Positions 6,840 through 14,062 of a stretch of 64,000 nt of DNA are shown piece by piece. Source of the stretch: CAZCSY01 sp964501505 (lineage in GTDB: Bacteria; Omnitrophota; Gorgyraeia; Velamenicoccales; Velamenicoccaceae). Numbering within the stretch: position 1 is the first letter of the stretch; each line of letters starts with the position of its first letter. The notes under the pieces are model-generated. The model had not been told where the DNA came from, searched no databases, and saw only the letters and a list, made by a program, of their open reading frames with translations. The DNA lies in contig CAZCSY010000001.1 of the NCBI GenBank assembly GCA_964501505.1, positions 1-64,000 of the forward strand, written 5' to 3'. The translations under genes and the position numbers were made by a program.

Positions 6840-8236
6840 GGGTCTCTGGCGAAGAAGGTCTTAAAGGCCTGCCGGGCCCAGAATCGGCTGCCGCCCCGGC
6901 ACCTGAGCAGGTCCTCGCACCGGCGGCAGGCGGCCGGCAGATAGGCGAAGCCGCACAGGGTCTTGCGATAGGGATGTTGCCATGCCTTTTCGATCTCCCC
7001 GCCGCACGACACGTCGATAAAATAGCTGGGTTTGAAGACGCCCCGGGTGTCCCGCACGAGACGGCTGTGGCCGTCGTCGAAATAGGCGCCGGTCAGGATG
7101 AGGTCTCTTTTGGTCTTGTCGGCGACGCTGCAGAAAGGCACGGGGTTGGCGACGGTAGCGAACAGCCCCCGGCGGCCGAGCGACCAGAGCCGTCCGACGA
7201 GGCGGCTGATGTCTCGGGCCGTGACGTCATATTCTTTGTCGCTGGCAGCGTCCTTGCGGACGATCATGGGCCGGAAGAGCTCCCAGCGCCTAATGCCCAG
7301 ATCCTTGATGAGCCCGCTATAGGCGTCGAGGTGCTTGAGGAGCGTGCGCGAGATGACCGTGCCGCAGCGCAGGAGAGGGATGCCCGCCCTGACGAGCCGG
7401 CGGATGTGATCGGTCTTTTTCGCAAAGAGGCGGCCGCCGCGCGTGAGGCGTTCTTCGCTCGCGGCATCGTGTCCCTGGAGCGATATCAGGATGTTGTCGA
7501 CGTACCGCGAGATGGCGCCGAGCATCTTTTCGGGCAGGACGGTGGCGTTGGTGTTTAACAGGACATAGAGATTTTTCTCCTTGGCATATTTTAAGAGCTC
7601 CGGCAGATCCGGCCGTAGCAGCGGCTCGCCTCCCGTCAACCGGATGTTCGGGATGCCCAGGCGGCGGGTTGCGTCGATGACCCCTTTTATCTCTTTCTTC
7701 GCCAGGGCGGTCGGCGATGCCTTTTTTGAAGCAAAACAGGCCCGGCAGCGGAGGTTGCACGTCGTGTTGACTTCGATGACGATCTCATTCGGCTGGTCGG
7801 GGACAGGGCGCAGAAAGGACAGAAGGTTTTCGTCACGCCGGGCGCCGGGCCGCGGCGCGGCGATACCGGGGCAGAATGTCTTGAGGTGACAGGCCTCGCA
7901 GAGAGCGATTCGGTTGTAGGCGTGCCTGCCCTTTCGCTCATAGACGACGTGGTCCCAGGCCTCCGGCAGAAAGCAGAAGGGGATGCCTTTGAGCCGGATC
8001 ACGAACCAGTCCTCGAAGCCGTTGAGGAGCTTATAGAGGAGGAACTGGATGATCTCTTTGCGTCGTTGCGAGGCAAAGTCTTTGATGCCGACTTCGATGC
8101 GGCGCCTATCGGTCTCCAGGCGCCAGGAGGCGCCCAGGAGGACAAGGGCCCGGCGGATATGCTTCAAGACGGTCTCGGCAGTCACGGGACTCACGGAAGG
8201 ATCCGGGATGCCGTTTTTCACCAGAGCGCTTTTCAT
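6824..8236 (-). CDS. Radical SAM protein with flanking cysteine clusters
   Basis: The 470-residue protein (start chosen at the MKSALVKN methionine) has a 130-residue N-terminal extension with a C-x2-C-x5-C cluster (CEACHLKTFC). The radical SAM core follows with CNLRCRAC, then LTGGEPLLRPDL. A C-terminal Cys group (C-x7-C... ending CRRCEDLLRC) looks like a SPASM-type auxiliary cluster site. The wider frame opens 90 bases further upstream, but that extension is low-complexity and overlaps repeat DNA. The gene is co-transcribed with the NodB-like deacetylase. Target molecule unknown; a sugar or a peptide are both possible. Confidence 0.85.
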   Translation of the reverse strand: MKSALVKNGIPDPSVSPVTAETVLKHIRRALVLLGASWRLETDRRRIEVGIKDFASQRRKEIIQFLLYKLLNGFEDWFVIRLKGIPFCFLPEAWDHVVYERKGRHAYNRIALCEACHLKTFCPGIAAPRPGARRDENLLSFLRPVPDQPNEIVIEVNTTCNLRCRACFASKKASPTALAKKEIKGVIDATRRLGIPNIRLTGGEPLLRPDLPELLKYAKEKNLYVLLNTNATVLPEKMLGAISRYVDNILISLQGHDAASEERLTRGGRLFAKKTDHIRRLVRAGIPLLRCGTVISRTLLKHLDAYSGLIKDLGIRRWELFRPMIVRKDAASDKEYDVTARDISRLVGRLWSLGRRGLFATVANPVPFCSVADKTKRDLILTGAYFDDGHSRLVRDTRGVFKPSYFIDVSCGGEIEKAWQHPYRKTLCGFAYLPAACRRCEDLLRCRGGSRFWARQAFKTFFARDPWMKS

Positions 8237-8436
8237 GGCAGGTCCCTTTTTTACTCGACACCTCAGGCCTGGCGGTGCCGCTTGCGCGTCCCCGGCCCCG
8301 CCCCGCCTCTTGGCGGGACGCGCCAAACGGTCGGACTTCTTCGCCCGAGCAGCGCCTTACGCAGAAGGCATCTTACACCGCACAGAGGGATTTTGCAAGC
8401 GGTCCGAGGCTCGTCAGGAGCACAGAGACAAGATGA
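8237..8436. repeat. Dispersed GC-rich repeat copy in the divergent intergenic region
   Basis: The stretch from about 8266 to 8360, containing TGCCGCTTGCGCGTCC, GGCCCCGCC and CTTGGCGGG, is closely similar to the reverse complement of 16880-16955. It includes a GGCGGG/CCCGCC hairpin and lies between divergent transcription units. No gene is present. The rest of the 200 bases shows nothing I can name. Confidence 0.55.
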
Positions 8437-8465
8437 TTGCCAACAGACCCATTCATTGCTATAAT
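8437..8465 (+). promoter_or_regulatory. Promoter of the Hxs-like operon
   Basis: TTGCCA and TATAAT are separated by exactly 17 bases, about 145 bases before the first gene at 8611. Between them, AACGGC/GCCGTT at 8499-8516 forms a small hairpin followed by GTATTTT, so early termination or attenuation is possible. The reverse strand of this hairpin is followed by six Ts. Confidence 0.7.
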
Positions 8466-8610
8466 TTAAGTCCAAGAGTGAAAGACTGTTGCGAAAAAAC
8501 GGCTTATCCGCCGTTGTATTTTCAGTATAGCAAATTCCCTTTTCTTATTATATACTACTAATAGACAAGGGAATTCCGTAAAGGACGGCCAAAAGGGAAC
8601 AAGGAGGGTT

Positions 8611-9153
8611 ATGGGGCGGACTTTCTTTGGTTCGGAGTGGAAGGTGAGTTTTTTTGAGGCATTGGCACTGTTTTTTCTTTTTGCCTTCGGCGCTTTTGTC
8701 TTCTACGGCTATTGCCAGGAAGAGCGCATCACCTTGACCACCTACTATCCAGCCCCCTTTGGTATTTACCGTGACCTGAACGTCACGCGCACCCTTAATA
8801 TGTCGGTCGCCAACGCGACCAACCCCACCAACGGGATTTATTTTAACGGTCCGACCGGCGGCGCCATGATGCGCGGTTTTACCAACCAGTTGCGGATAGA
8901 AATAGCCAATGCGGCGGCCAACACCATCTATATGGGGTCCACCACTGGTTGCGGCGTGGTCCTCGGGAACGACGGCAACGTGTATGTGTGCGCGGATGTA
9001 CTCGTGCATTCGAGCGGTCCCGGGCATGGCTGCTTCGTCGTGACGTATAGTTCGTTCAGCGGCATCACGGCATGCCCGGGCGGTTACACCGTGAACCTGG
9101 CGTTGTCGGGCGTGGCGACGACCACCGGCGGAGTATTTTTCTGCTGTAAGTAA
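8611..9153 (+). CDS. Exported TTYYPAP-motif protein heading the Hxs-like operon
   Basis: The 180-residue protein has an N-terminal membrane segment (about residues 14-32) followed by ITLTTYYPAPFGIY, a motif I associate with abundant exported proteins of Omnitrophota. The rest is low in charge and rich in Thr, Ser, Asn and Gly, with repeated short beta-like segments and paired cysteines near the C-terminus (FFCCK). The N-terminal charged stretch plus hydrophobic helix could be a signal anchor or a type IV pilin-like leader. The ribosome site AAGGAGGGTT is strong. It lies six bases before the hxsD-like gene. A function as surface or pilin-like protein is inference. Confidence 0.75.
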   Translation: MGRTFFGSEWKVSFFEALALFFLFAFGAFVFYGYCQEERITLTTYYPAPFGIYRDLNVTRTLNMSVANATNPTNGIYFNGPTGGAMMRGFTNQLRIEIANAAANTIYMGSTTGCGVVLGNDGNVYVCADVLVHSSGPGHGCFVVTYSSFSGITACPGGYTVNLALSGVATTTGGVFFCCK

Positions 9154-9158
9154 AAAAG

Positions 9159-9572
9159 ATGAGAGAATTCGTCTTAAGGGTCAGCGAAGACATCTATCCC
9201 GCGGAAGCGGTCTTGAACACCTGTTACCTTTTTCTGGAGCGCGCGTATTTTTTTGTGGAGCGGGAGAAAACAGGGATGAAGGTTCTGAAGATCCATATCC
9301 GGCCCAAAGAGAACGCCGGTGCCCCGCGGGCGCTCAAGGCTCTGCGCGGTGCGTTTTTGGACGAGTTGGTCTATTCGTCTCTGCGCTGTACCCTGGCGCG
9401 CGAGAACCGCAAGATCCGGGAGTTTATCGTCGGCAGCGCGCTCTACGCGCAGGCCGGTTTTTCGAAGGACGAGCTTTTTTTGTCGCCGAGCGCCGACTAC
9501 GAAGAGGATCCGCTGGGTATCGCCAAAACGCTGAAGAGGCGCCGTGGCAAGAAGACTTCGCAGACAATTTGA
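9159..9572 (+). CDS. hxsD: His-Xaa-Ser system protein HxsD-like
   Basis: The 137-residue protein contains the pattern FLDELVYSSLRCTLARE followed by NRKIREFIVG (about residues 66-93). It matches my recollection of HxsD proteins, which carry a LLNDYxLRE-type segment followed by a conserved IR-x-LI stretch. HxsD is a small partner protein of the radical SAM maturases HxsB and HxsC in His-Xaa-Ser systems and may help bind the precursor. The position directly upstream of an HxsB-like gene supports the call. The C-terminus is basic (KRRRGKK). An HMM match would settle it. Confidence 0.75.
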   Translation: MREFVLRVSEDIYPAEAVLNTCYLFLERAYFFVEREKTGMKVLKIHIRPKENAGAPRALKALRGAFLDELVYSSLRCTLARENRKIREFIVGSALYAQAGFSKDELFLSPSADYEEDPLGIAKTLKRRRGKKTSQTI

Positions 9573-9573
9573 C

Positions 9574-9765
9574 ATGACGCTCTACAGGAAGGACGCCCTC
9601 CGGCGGGCCCTGGCGGCCTTCCGGGCATTCGCGGATTTCAGGGTGGTTCCCCTCCCGGGCGGTCGCATCGAGGTTGAGGTCCGCCGGTGTCCGACGGCCT
9701 ATCGGCGCAGCATCCTGGATGAGTTCGCCAACTATCTCTTGGGGGCGACGTGGAAGGCGCATTGA
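9574..9765 (+). CDS. Second small HxsD-like protein
   Basis: The 63-residue product starts at ATG 9574, one base after the hxsD stop, and ends inside the next gene. Its C-terminal half (RRSILDEFANYLLGATW) resembles the LLNDYxLRE-type segment of HxsD, while the N-terminal half (MTLYRKDALRRALAAF) is a basic helix. It could be a second substrate-binding partner, or the result of an ancestral HxsD duplication. A TTG/GTG-type upstream start at 9544 is possible but would overlap hxsD. The tight packing of four genes with overlaps argues that it is real. Confidence 0.65.
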   Translation: MTLYRKDALRRALAAFRAFADFRVVPLPGGRIEVEVRRCPTAYRRSILDEFANYLLGATWKAH

Positions 9766-11276
9766 GGCCGCCGCGGTTGGAGCGCAAGCGTGTCGGGTAT
9801 TTCCGGTTCAAGAGGTTCAAGGACCGTTTTCTCTTGACCAATGATTTCGGGTACTTTATCTTTCTCTCTCGGCGTTCATTTCTTGCATTTGTGGAAGGGC
9901 GTTTCGAGGACCTCGACCCCGGGACGTTCCGGGAGTTGGAAGACAGGGGCATGGTCCGGGACAAGATGTATCTGCCCCGGCTGATCAATAAGTTCGCGGC
10001 GAAGAATTTTTGCGGGCGCGGGCCGGATCTGCATATCGTCGTCGTCACCCTGCGGTGCACCCACCGTTGCGTGTATTGTCACGCCGGGGCGGCGGGGTTC
10101 GGTGAGCGGGGCGTGGACATGACGCGCGCGACGGCCCGCAAGACGCTTGACAAGATCTTCGAGACGCCGAGCAAGTACGTCACGATCGAGTTCCAGGGCG
10201 GCGAGCCGCTCTTGAATTTTGACGTCGTGCGCTTCATGATCCTGCGGGGTCTTGAGAAGAACCGGACGGCCAAAAAGAACCTGAGCTTTTGCGTCGTCAC
10301 GAATCTCTGGCCCATGACGGATGCGATCCTGGACTTTCTGGCGGCGCACAAGATTCAGATCTGCATGTCGTTGGACGGGCCCCGGACGCTGCACGACCGT
10401 CAGCGACCTCTCCTGAACGGCAGAGGGACACACCGGAACACGGTGGCGTGGCTCAAAAAGGTCAGAAAGCGGTACGCGAAGACGAAAGGTGTCCCCCTGC
10501 CGGGGGCGCTGCTGACGTTGACGCGGCTCTCTTTGAAATATCCCCGGCAGATCGTGGATGAGTACCTCCGGTGCGGCCTGAACAACATCCACCTGCGGCC
10601 CGTCAGTCCCTTCGGCATTTCGTCGGAGGCATGGCAGGATTACCGCCTCTCGTCCGCGGCCTTTCTTGAGTTTTATCGCAAGACCCTGGATTATATCCTG
10701 GCGCTCAACAAGAAGGGCGTGTTTTTCACGGAACGTTACGCCGCCATCTTCCTTTCTAAGATCCTGACGGGCATCGATCCGGCCTTTCTGGACCTGCGGT
10801 CGCCCTGCGGGGCGGGGATCGGGCAGTTGGCGTATAATTACGATGGTGCCGTCTACACGTGCGACGAAGGCCGGATGCTGGGCCGGCGCGGCGATCCCAG
10901 TTTCCGGATTGCCGATATCGACGGGTTCTCCATCACGCGGCTGGGCGACAGTGAGGTCGTGCGGTCCGTCTGCACCGCGTCGTGCCTCGACGTCATTCCG
11001 GGGTGCGCGGACTGCGTGTACAAACCTTATTGCGGGACGTGCCCGGTTTATAACCATTTCACAGGGGGGAGCATTTTTGGTCGGACGCCCTTTTTGTGCG
11101 AGATCTACACGGGCATCCTGGATATGTTATTCGAGAAGTTGAGCGAGCCGAGTACGGAGTCTCTCTTGCTGAGGTGGGTGGGAGCCACCAGAATCGGCGG
11201 CTCGCGGCCGACACGAGGTCGTCCGCAGGCGAAAAAGACGAACAAACGGGAAGATTTTTTAGAAGGGGAGGTGTAG
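9750..11276 (+). CDS. hxsB: His-Xaa-Ser system radical SAM/SPASM maturase HxsB-like
   Basis: The 508-residue protein has the domain order of HxsB. An N-terminal region (about 1-95) is followed by the radical SAM core with CTHRCVYC near residue 101 and EFQGGEPLLNFD, then a SPASM-type C-terminus with CGAGIGQLAYNYDG, YTCDEGRML and CADCVYKPYCGTCPV. YNYDG and DEGRML are features I recall from HxsB and related peptide maturases. It probably installs a radical-mediated modification on the His-rich peptide encoded just downstream. It starts at GTG 9750, overlaps the previous gene by 16 bases and ends 2 bases before the precursor gene. Confidence 0.85.
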   Translation: MEGALRPPRLERKRVGYFRFKRFKDRFLLTNDFGYFIFLSRRSFLAFVEGRFEDLDPGTFRELEDRGMVRDKMYLPRLINKFAAKNFCGRGPDLHIVVVTLRCTHRCVYCHAGAAGFGERGVDMTRATARKTLDKIFETPSKYVTIEFQGGEPLLNFDVVRFMILRGLEKNRTAKKNLSFCVVTNLWPMTDAILDFLAAHKIQICMSLDGPRTLHDRQRPLLNGRGTHRNTVAWLKKVRKRYAKTKGVPLPGALLTLTRLSLKYPRQIVDEYLRCGLNNIHLRPVSPFGISSEAWQDYRLSSAAFLEFYRKTLDYILALNKKGVFFTERYAAIFLSKILTGIDPAFLDLRSPCGAGIGQLAYNYDGAVYTCDEGRMLGRRGDPSFRIADIDGFSITRLGDSEVVRSVCTASCLDVIPGCADCVYKPYCGTCPVYNHFTGGSIFGRTPFLCEIYTGILDMLFEKLSEPSTESLLLRWVGATRIGGSRPTRGRPQAKKTNKREDFLEGEV

Positions 11277-11278
11277 CG

Positions 11279-11593
11279 ATGGCAAAGCAAAGGAAGAAGA
11301 CCGCCGCATTGCCGCAGATCAAAAAGGAGATCAAAGACTTCCTCATGGACGAGGAAGGGAGGATCTCCAAAAAGGACATCGCCAAGCTGGGTCTGTCTCT
11401 GGCCGTCCTGGGATTCATGCTGCAGCCGGAGATCTCTCTGGCCCAGCACCATAATAACTATACGTCCCACATCAGTAGCTTTGCGGCTACGGGCCACCTG
11501 TCAACATCCAAGCACCAAAACACGCACTACAACCACTCAAACCACGGCAACCACTCCAACCATTCCAGCCACTCCAACCACGGCAGTTATTAA
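11279..11593 (+). CDS. hxsA: HxsA-like precursor with His-x-Asn/Ser triplet tail
   Basis: The 104-residue product has a basic, charged leader (residues 1-35, with DEEGRISKKD), a hydrophobic helix (about 36-49) and a likely signal cleavage after SLA (residue 55). The tail is rich in His, Asn, Ser and Thr. From residue 83 seven histidines fall exactly every third position (83, 86, 89, 92, 95, 98, 101), with Asn or Ser as the third residue of each triplet, before the ending GSY. Canonical HxsA has His-Xaa-Ser repeats; here Asn dominates. GGGGAGGTG is a strong ribosome site. It sits directly behind the HxsB-like maturase, so it is the likely substrate. Confidence 0.85.
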   Translation: MAKQRKKTAALPQIKKEIKDFLMDEEGRISKKDIAKLGLSLAVLGFMLQPEISLAQHHNNYTSHISSFAATGHLSTSKHQNTHYNHSNHGNHSNHSSHSNHGSY

Positions 11594-11685
11594 TTGCTGG
11601 CGGGGTGCGTTGCGGGCGGACGTTTTTGTTAAGCCGGAAGAGAGGTAGGCTGTGCATGAGTTTGACTTTTTGACCTCCTTTTTTT

Positions 11686-12573
11686 ATGAATCGGCGTCTC
11701 GATCTGAAGGTCACCTACCAGTGCAATAACTTCTGTCGTCTCTGCGTGCAGGGCAACAAGCGCCGGCGCTTCCCCCGTCCCCCCCGCCTCGCCTATCTTA
11801 AAAAAATAATGGAGACCAAGCGCGCCACGTGCCGCGAGGTCATCTTCACCGGCGGGGAGCCGACGATCCGTCCGGATATCTTTGAGCTCATCGCATGTGC
11901 GAAGGGACTCGGGTATGAGGTTCAGATCCAGACGAACGGCCGCATGTTCGCCTACAGGGATTTCGCGAAGAAGGTCGTCCGTATGGGCGTCGATTCGTTC
12001 GGCGTCTCCCTGCACGGCGCCGACGCCAAGACCCAGGATTTTCTGACACGCGTCCGGGGGAGCTTTAAACAGGTGACGCACGGCATCGCCAACCTTCTGG
12101 CCCTGAGGGCGGTCCTCTCCACGAACACCGTCATCAACAAATACAACTACCGTCAGCTCTTGAAGCTGGTGGACGTGCTTCATGATCTGGGTGTCGCGCA
12201 GTTCCAGCTCTCGTACCCCCACATCCTCGGCGAGGCGCGGCGCAACCGCAAGACGCTCGTCCTCAAAAAGTCCACCGTGGTCCCCTATATCCTGAAAGCC
12301 ATCGAGAGGGGATTCGCGTACAACATGGTTCCCAAGGTCGAGGCTATCCCGGCGTGCCTCCTGGGTCCCTACAAAGACTGCTTGACCGACTGTGAAGTCC
12401 CGCATACCTGGGTGTGGGAGATGGCGGGGGCCAGGGATTTTACCGCTTGGTGCAAGGCAAAGGGAAAGGCGCATGGAGAGGTGTGCCGTTCCTGTCGGCT
12501 GGCGGGCGTCTGCGAGGGCCCATGGTGCGAGTACGTCACCCATTACGGCTGGGATGAGTTCCGCGCCCAGTAA
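11686..12573 (+). CDS. Second radical SAM enzyme of the Hxs-like operon
   Basis: The 295-residue protein has the radical SAM triad CNNFCRLC only 13 residues from its start, then EVIFTGGEPTIRPDI, and a C-terminal cysteine group (CLLGPYKDCLTDC and CRSCRLAGVC). It may fill the role of HxsC, the second radical SAM enzyme of these systems, but the sequence alone does not prove that. The ATG at 11686 lacks a good Shine-Dalgarno. A short open frame at 11655 ends before it and may help re-initiation. The gap of 92 bases to the precursor gene holds no terminator that I can see. Confidence 0.8.
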   Translation: MNRRLDLKVTYQCNNFCRLCVQGNKRRRFPRPPRLAYLKKIMETKRATCREVIFTGGEPTIRPDIFELIACAKGLGYEVQIQTNGRMFAYRDFAKKVVRMGVDSFGVSLHGADAKTQDFLTRVRGSFKQVTHGIANLLALRAVLSTNTVINKYNYRQLLKLVDVLHDLGVAQFQLSYPHILGEARRNRKTLVLKKSTVVPYILKAIERGFAYNMVPKVEAIPACLLGPYKDCLTDCEVPHTWVWEMAGARDFTAWCKAKGKAHGEVCRSCRLAGVCEGPWCEYVTHYGWDEFRAQ

Positions 12574-12584
12574 ACGGTCTTTTC

Positions 12585-13556
12585 GTGTTTGAGACATTCA
12601 CCCCCAAACAATTCTGCAGGGAGTTTGTTACCTCTCGAGGGAACAGCCTTCAACTGTCTTCCTTCATGGCGGTGGTCAAGGGGCTCAAGCCCTGTCTGGA
12701 TGACTGGGTGGCGTGCCGGAACTTTTCCGATTTCCAAAAGGCATGCCGGCGCTACGGTCTTTTCTGTGAAACGGATACGGTCTTCCGCGTCGTCTCCCCG
12801 CGGCGCATCGGCGTCCGGATCATCGGCGCCGAAAACCTGACGACGACGCATGCCTACGGCCGGCCGTGGTCGCCGGGACTGCGGGAGGGGATGATCCACG
12901 TCTTTGTCTCGAGGTCCAAAAAGGACCTGCGGGCCTGCTGGCAGGAGGGCTGGTACCCTTTGATCATCAAGGGGCGGGTGGTCGACAAGCCCCTCATCGA
13001 TGTCTATCGTTTCGGTCCCACCTTGGGCTACCCCGGCTGCTGCTGTGATTTTTTCCGTCAGCGCAACAACTGGTCGCTCTACAACTTTTTGTACGAGGTC
13101 TACAAGAACAGCGGGCCGGGGCCGTATCCGTTTCTGTGCAACGCGCTGACGCGCTACGAGACCTATTCCTATGTCTCCCACATGCCCTGTTCGTTTTCCT
13201 GCGGCCGCACGCGCGCCCTGGCCGAGCGGATCCGGTCCGCTATCCTCGAGGAGGAGCCCGCCTTCGTCCGGGCCGTCGACCGGCACCTGAGGCTGCCTTT
13301 CCTGGTCTTCCGCGAGTGCCGGCTCTACGCCTTTGACGGGACGTTGCGCGGCAACCGGCTGGATTACCGCAGGGTCTTCTTCGCGGGGCACCAGGCCGAT
13401 GAGGCGACACACGAAAAGGACCTCAAGAGGGGCGACAGTCTTTATGTGGAGAAGGACACGGTCGTTATCCTTAAAAAGGGCCGGCTGGTCAAAAAGATCG
13501 TCTGGCACAAGGAGCGGCGCGCCCTCGGCCGTCCCTTCTTGATAGGATTTGCGTGA
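12585..13556 (+). CDS. DUF483-like protein in the Hxs-like operon
   Basis: The 323-residue product contains the segment GYPGCCCDFFRQ (about residues 149-160). This resembles the Cys-rich G-Y-P-x-C-C-x-x-F-F motif that I recall from DUF483 proteins of archaea. Other cysteines cluster near PCSFSCGR, so a metal or iron-sulfur site is possible. The function is unknown. It starts at GTG 12585, 11 bases after the radical SAM gene, and its stop overlaps the next start, so it belongs to the same operon. A role in handling the modified peptide or its cofactor is only inferred from position. Confidence 0.65.
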   Translation: MFETFTPKQFCREFVTSRGNSLQLSSFMAVVKGLKPCLDDWVACRNFSDFQKACRRYGLFCETDTVFRVVSPRRIGVRIIGAENLTTTHAYGRPWSPGLREGMIHVFVSRSKKDLRACWQEGWYPLIIKGRVVDKPLIDVYRFGPTLGYPGCCCDFFRQRNNWSLYNFLYEVYKNSGPGPYPFLCNALTRYETYSYVSHMPCSFSCGRTRALAERIRSAILEEEPAFVRAVDRHLRLPFLVFRECRLYAFDGTLRGNRLDYRRVFFAGHQADEATHEKDLKRGDSLYVEKDTVVILKKGRLVKKIVWHKERRALGRPFLIGFA

Positions 13557-14062
13557 TGCCCATGGCCGAAGAGAAGCGCAACATGAGATATTTCCTGCAG
13601 GGTTTGATGCGGCAAGGGGCGTCCTGGCATGAGACGAACGCGCTGGATGATTACACGAAGCGCAAGGACCTGTGTTTTGATTTTTTGATACGCCTGTATT
13701 TTCGTGACGCAAAGGAGTTTAGCCTCCTCAGGCGGCACCTCCCCGTCCTTCTGAAAAGAAACCGGGGAGAGGAGTGGGTCCTGGCCTGCGCGGGCTACGT
13801 CGCTTACCTCGGGCAGGACTACGAGGCGGCCTGCCGGTGGTTTCTGAAGGCCATCGAGGCGAACCCCGTCAACCTGGACAACTGGATGGACCTGGCCTTC
13901 GCCCTGCGCCATGCCGGCGACGCGGAGACGTCCACCGGCATCCTTTTTAACTTTGATTATGTGTTGTATTATGCCCGCACGTTCGGTCTTCCCGGCAGGG
14001 GCCTCGCCGGCCTCAGCGCCTTCGTGCGCAAGATCGTACGCGCCAGTGAAAAAAAGAGATGA
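13556..14062 (+). CDS. Small TPR-like protein
   Basis: The 168-residue protein is helical. The part around WVLACAGYVAYLGQDYEAAC and the following WFLKAIEANP fits one tetratricopeptide-type helix pair (about residues 75-115). Such repeats bind partner proteins. ATG 13556 shares bases with the stop of the upstream gene (GTG 13553 and ATG 13562 are alternatives), and the TGA overlaps the start of the peptidase gene at 14059. There is no signal peptide, so it acts in the cytoplasm. The specific partner is unknown. Confidence 0.65.
   Translation: MPMAEEKRNMRYFLQGLMRQGASWHETNALDDYTKRKDLCFDFLIRLYFRDAKEFSLLRRHLPVLLKRNRGEEWVLACAGYVAYLGQDYEAACRWFLKAIEANPVNLDNWMDLAFALRHAGDAETSTGILFNFDYVLYYARTFGLPGRGLAGLSAFVRKIVRASEKKR

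Noticed and set aside
11520..11593. Short tandem repeat that could be read as a CRISPR-like or satellite array
   Set aside because: The repeats are about 9 bases (AACCACTCC type) and reflect His-x-Asn codons in the precursor gene, in frame with a good ribosome site. No spacers or cas genes exist.
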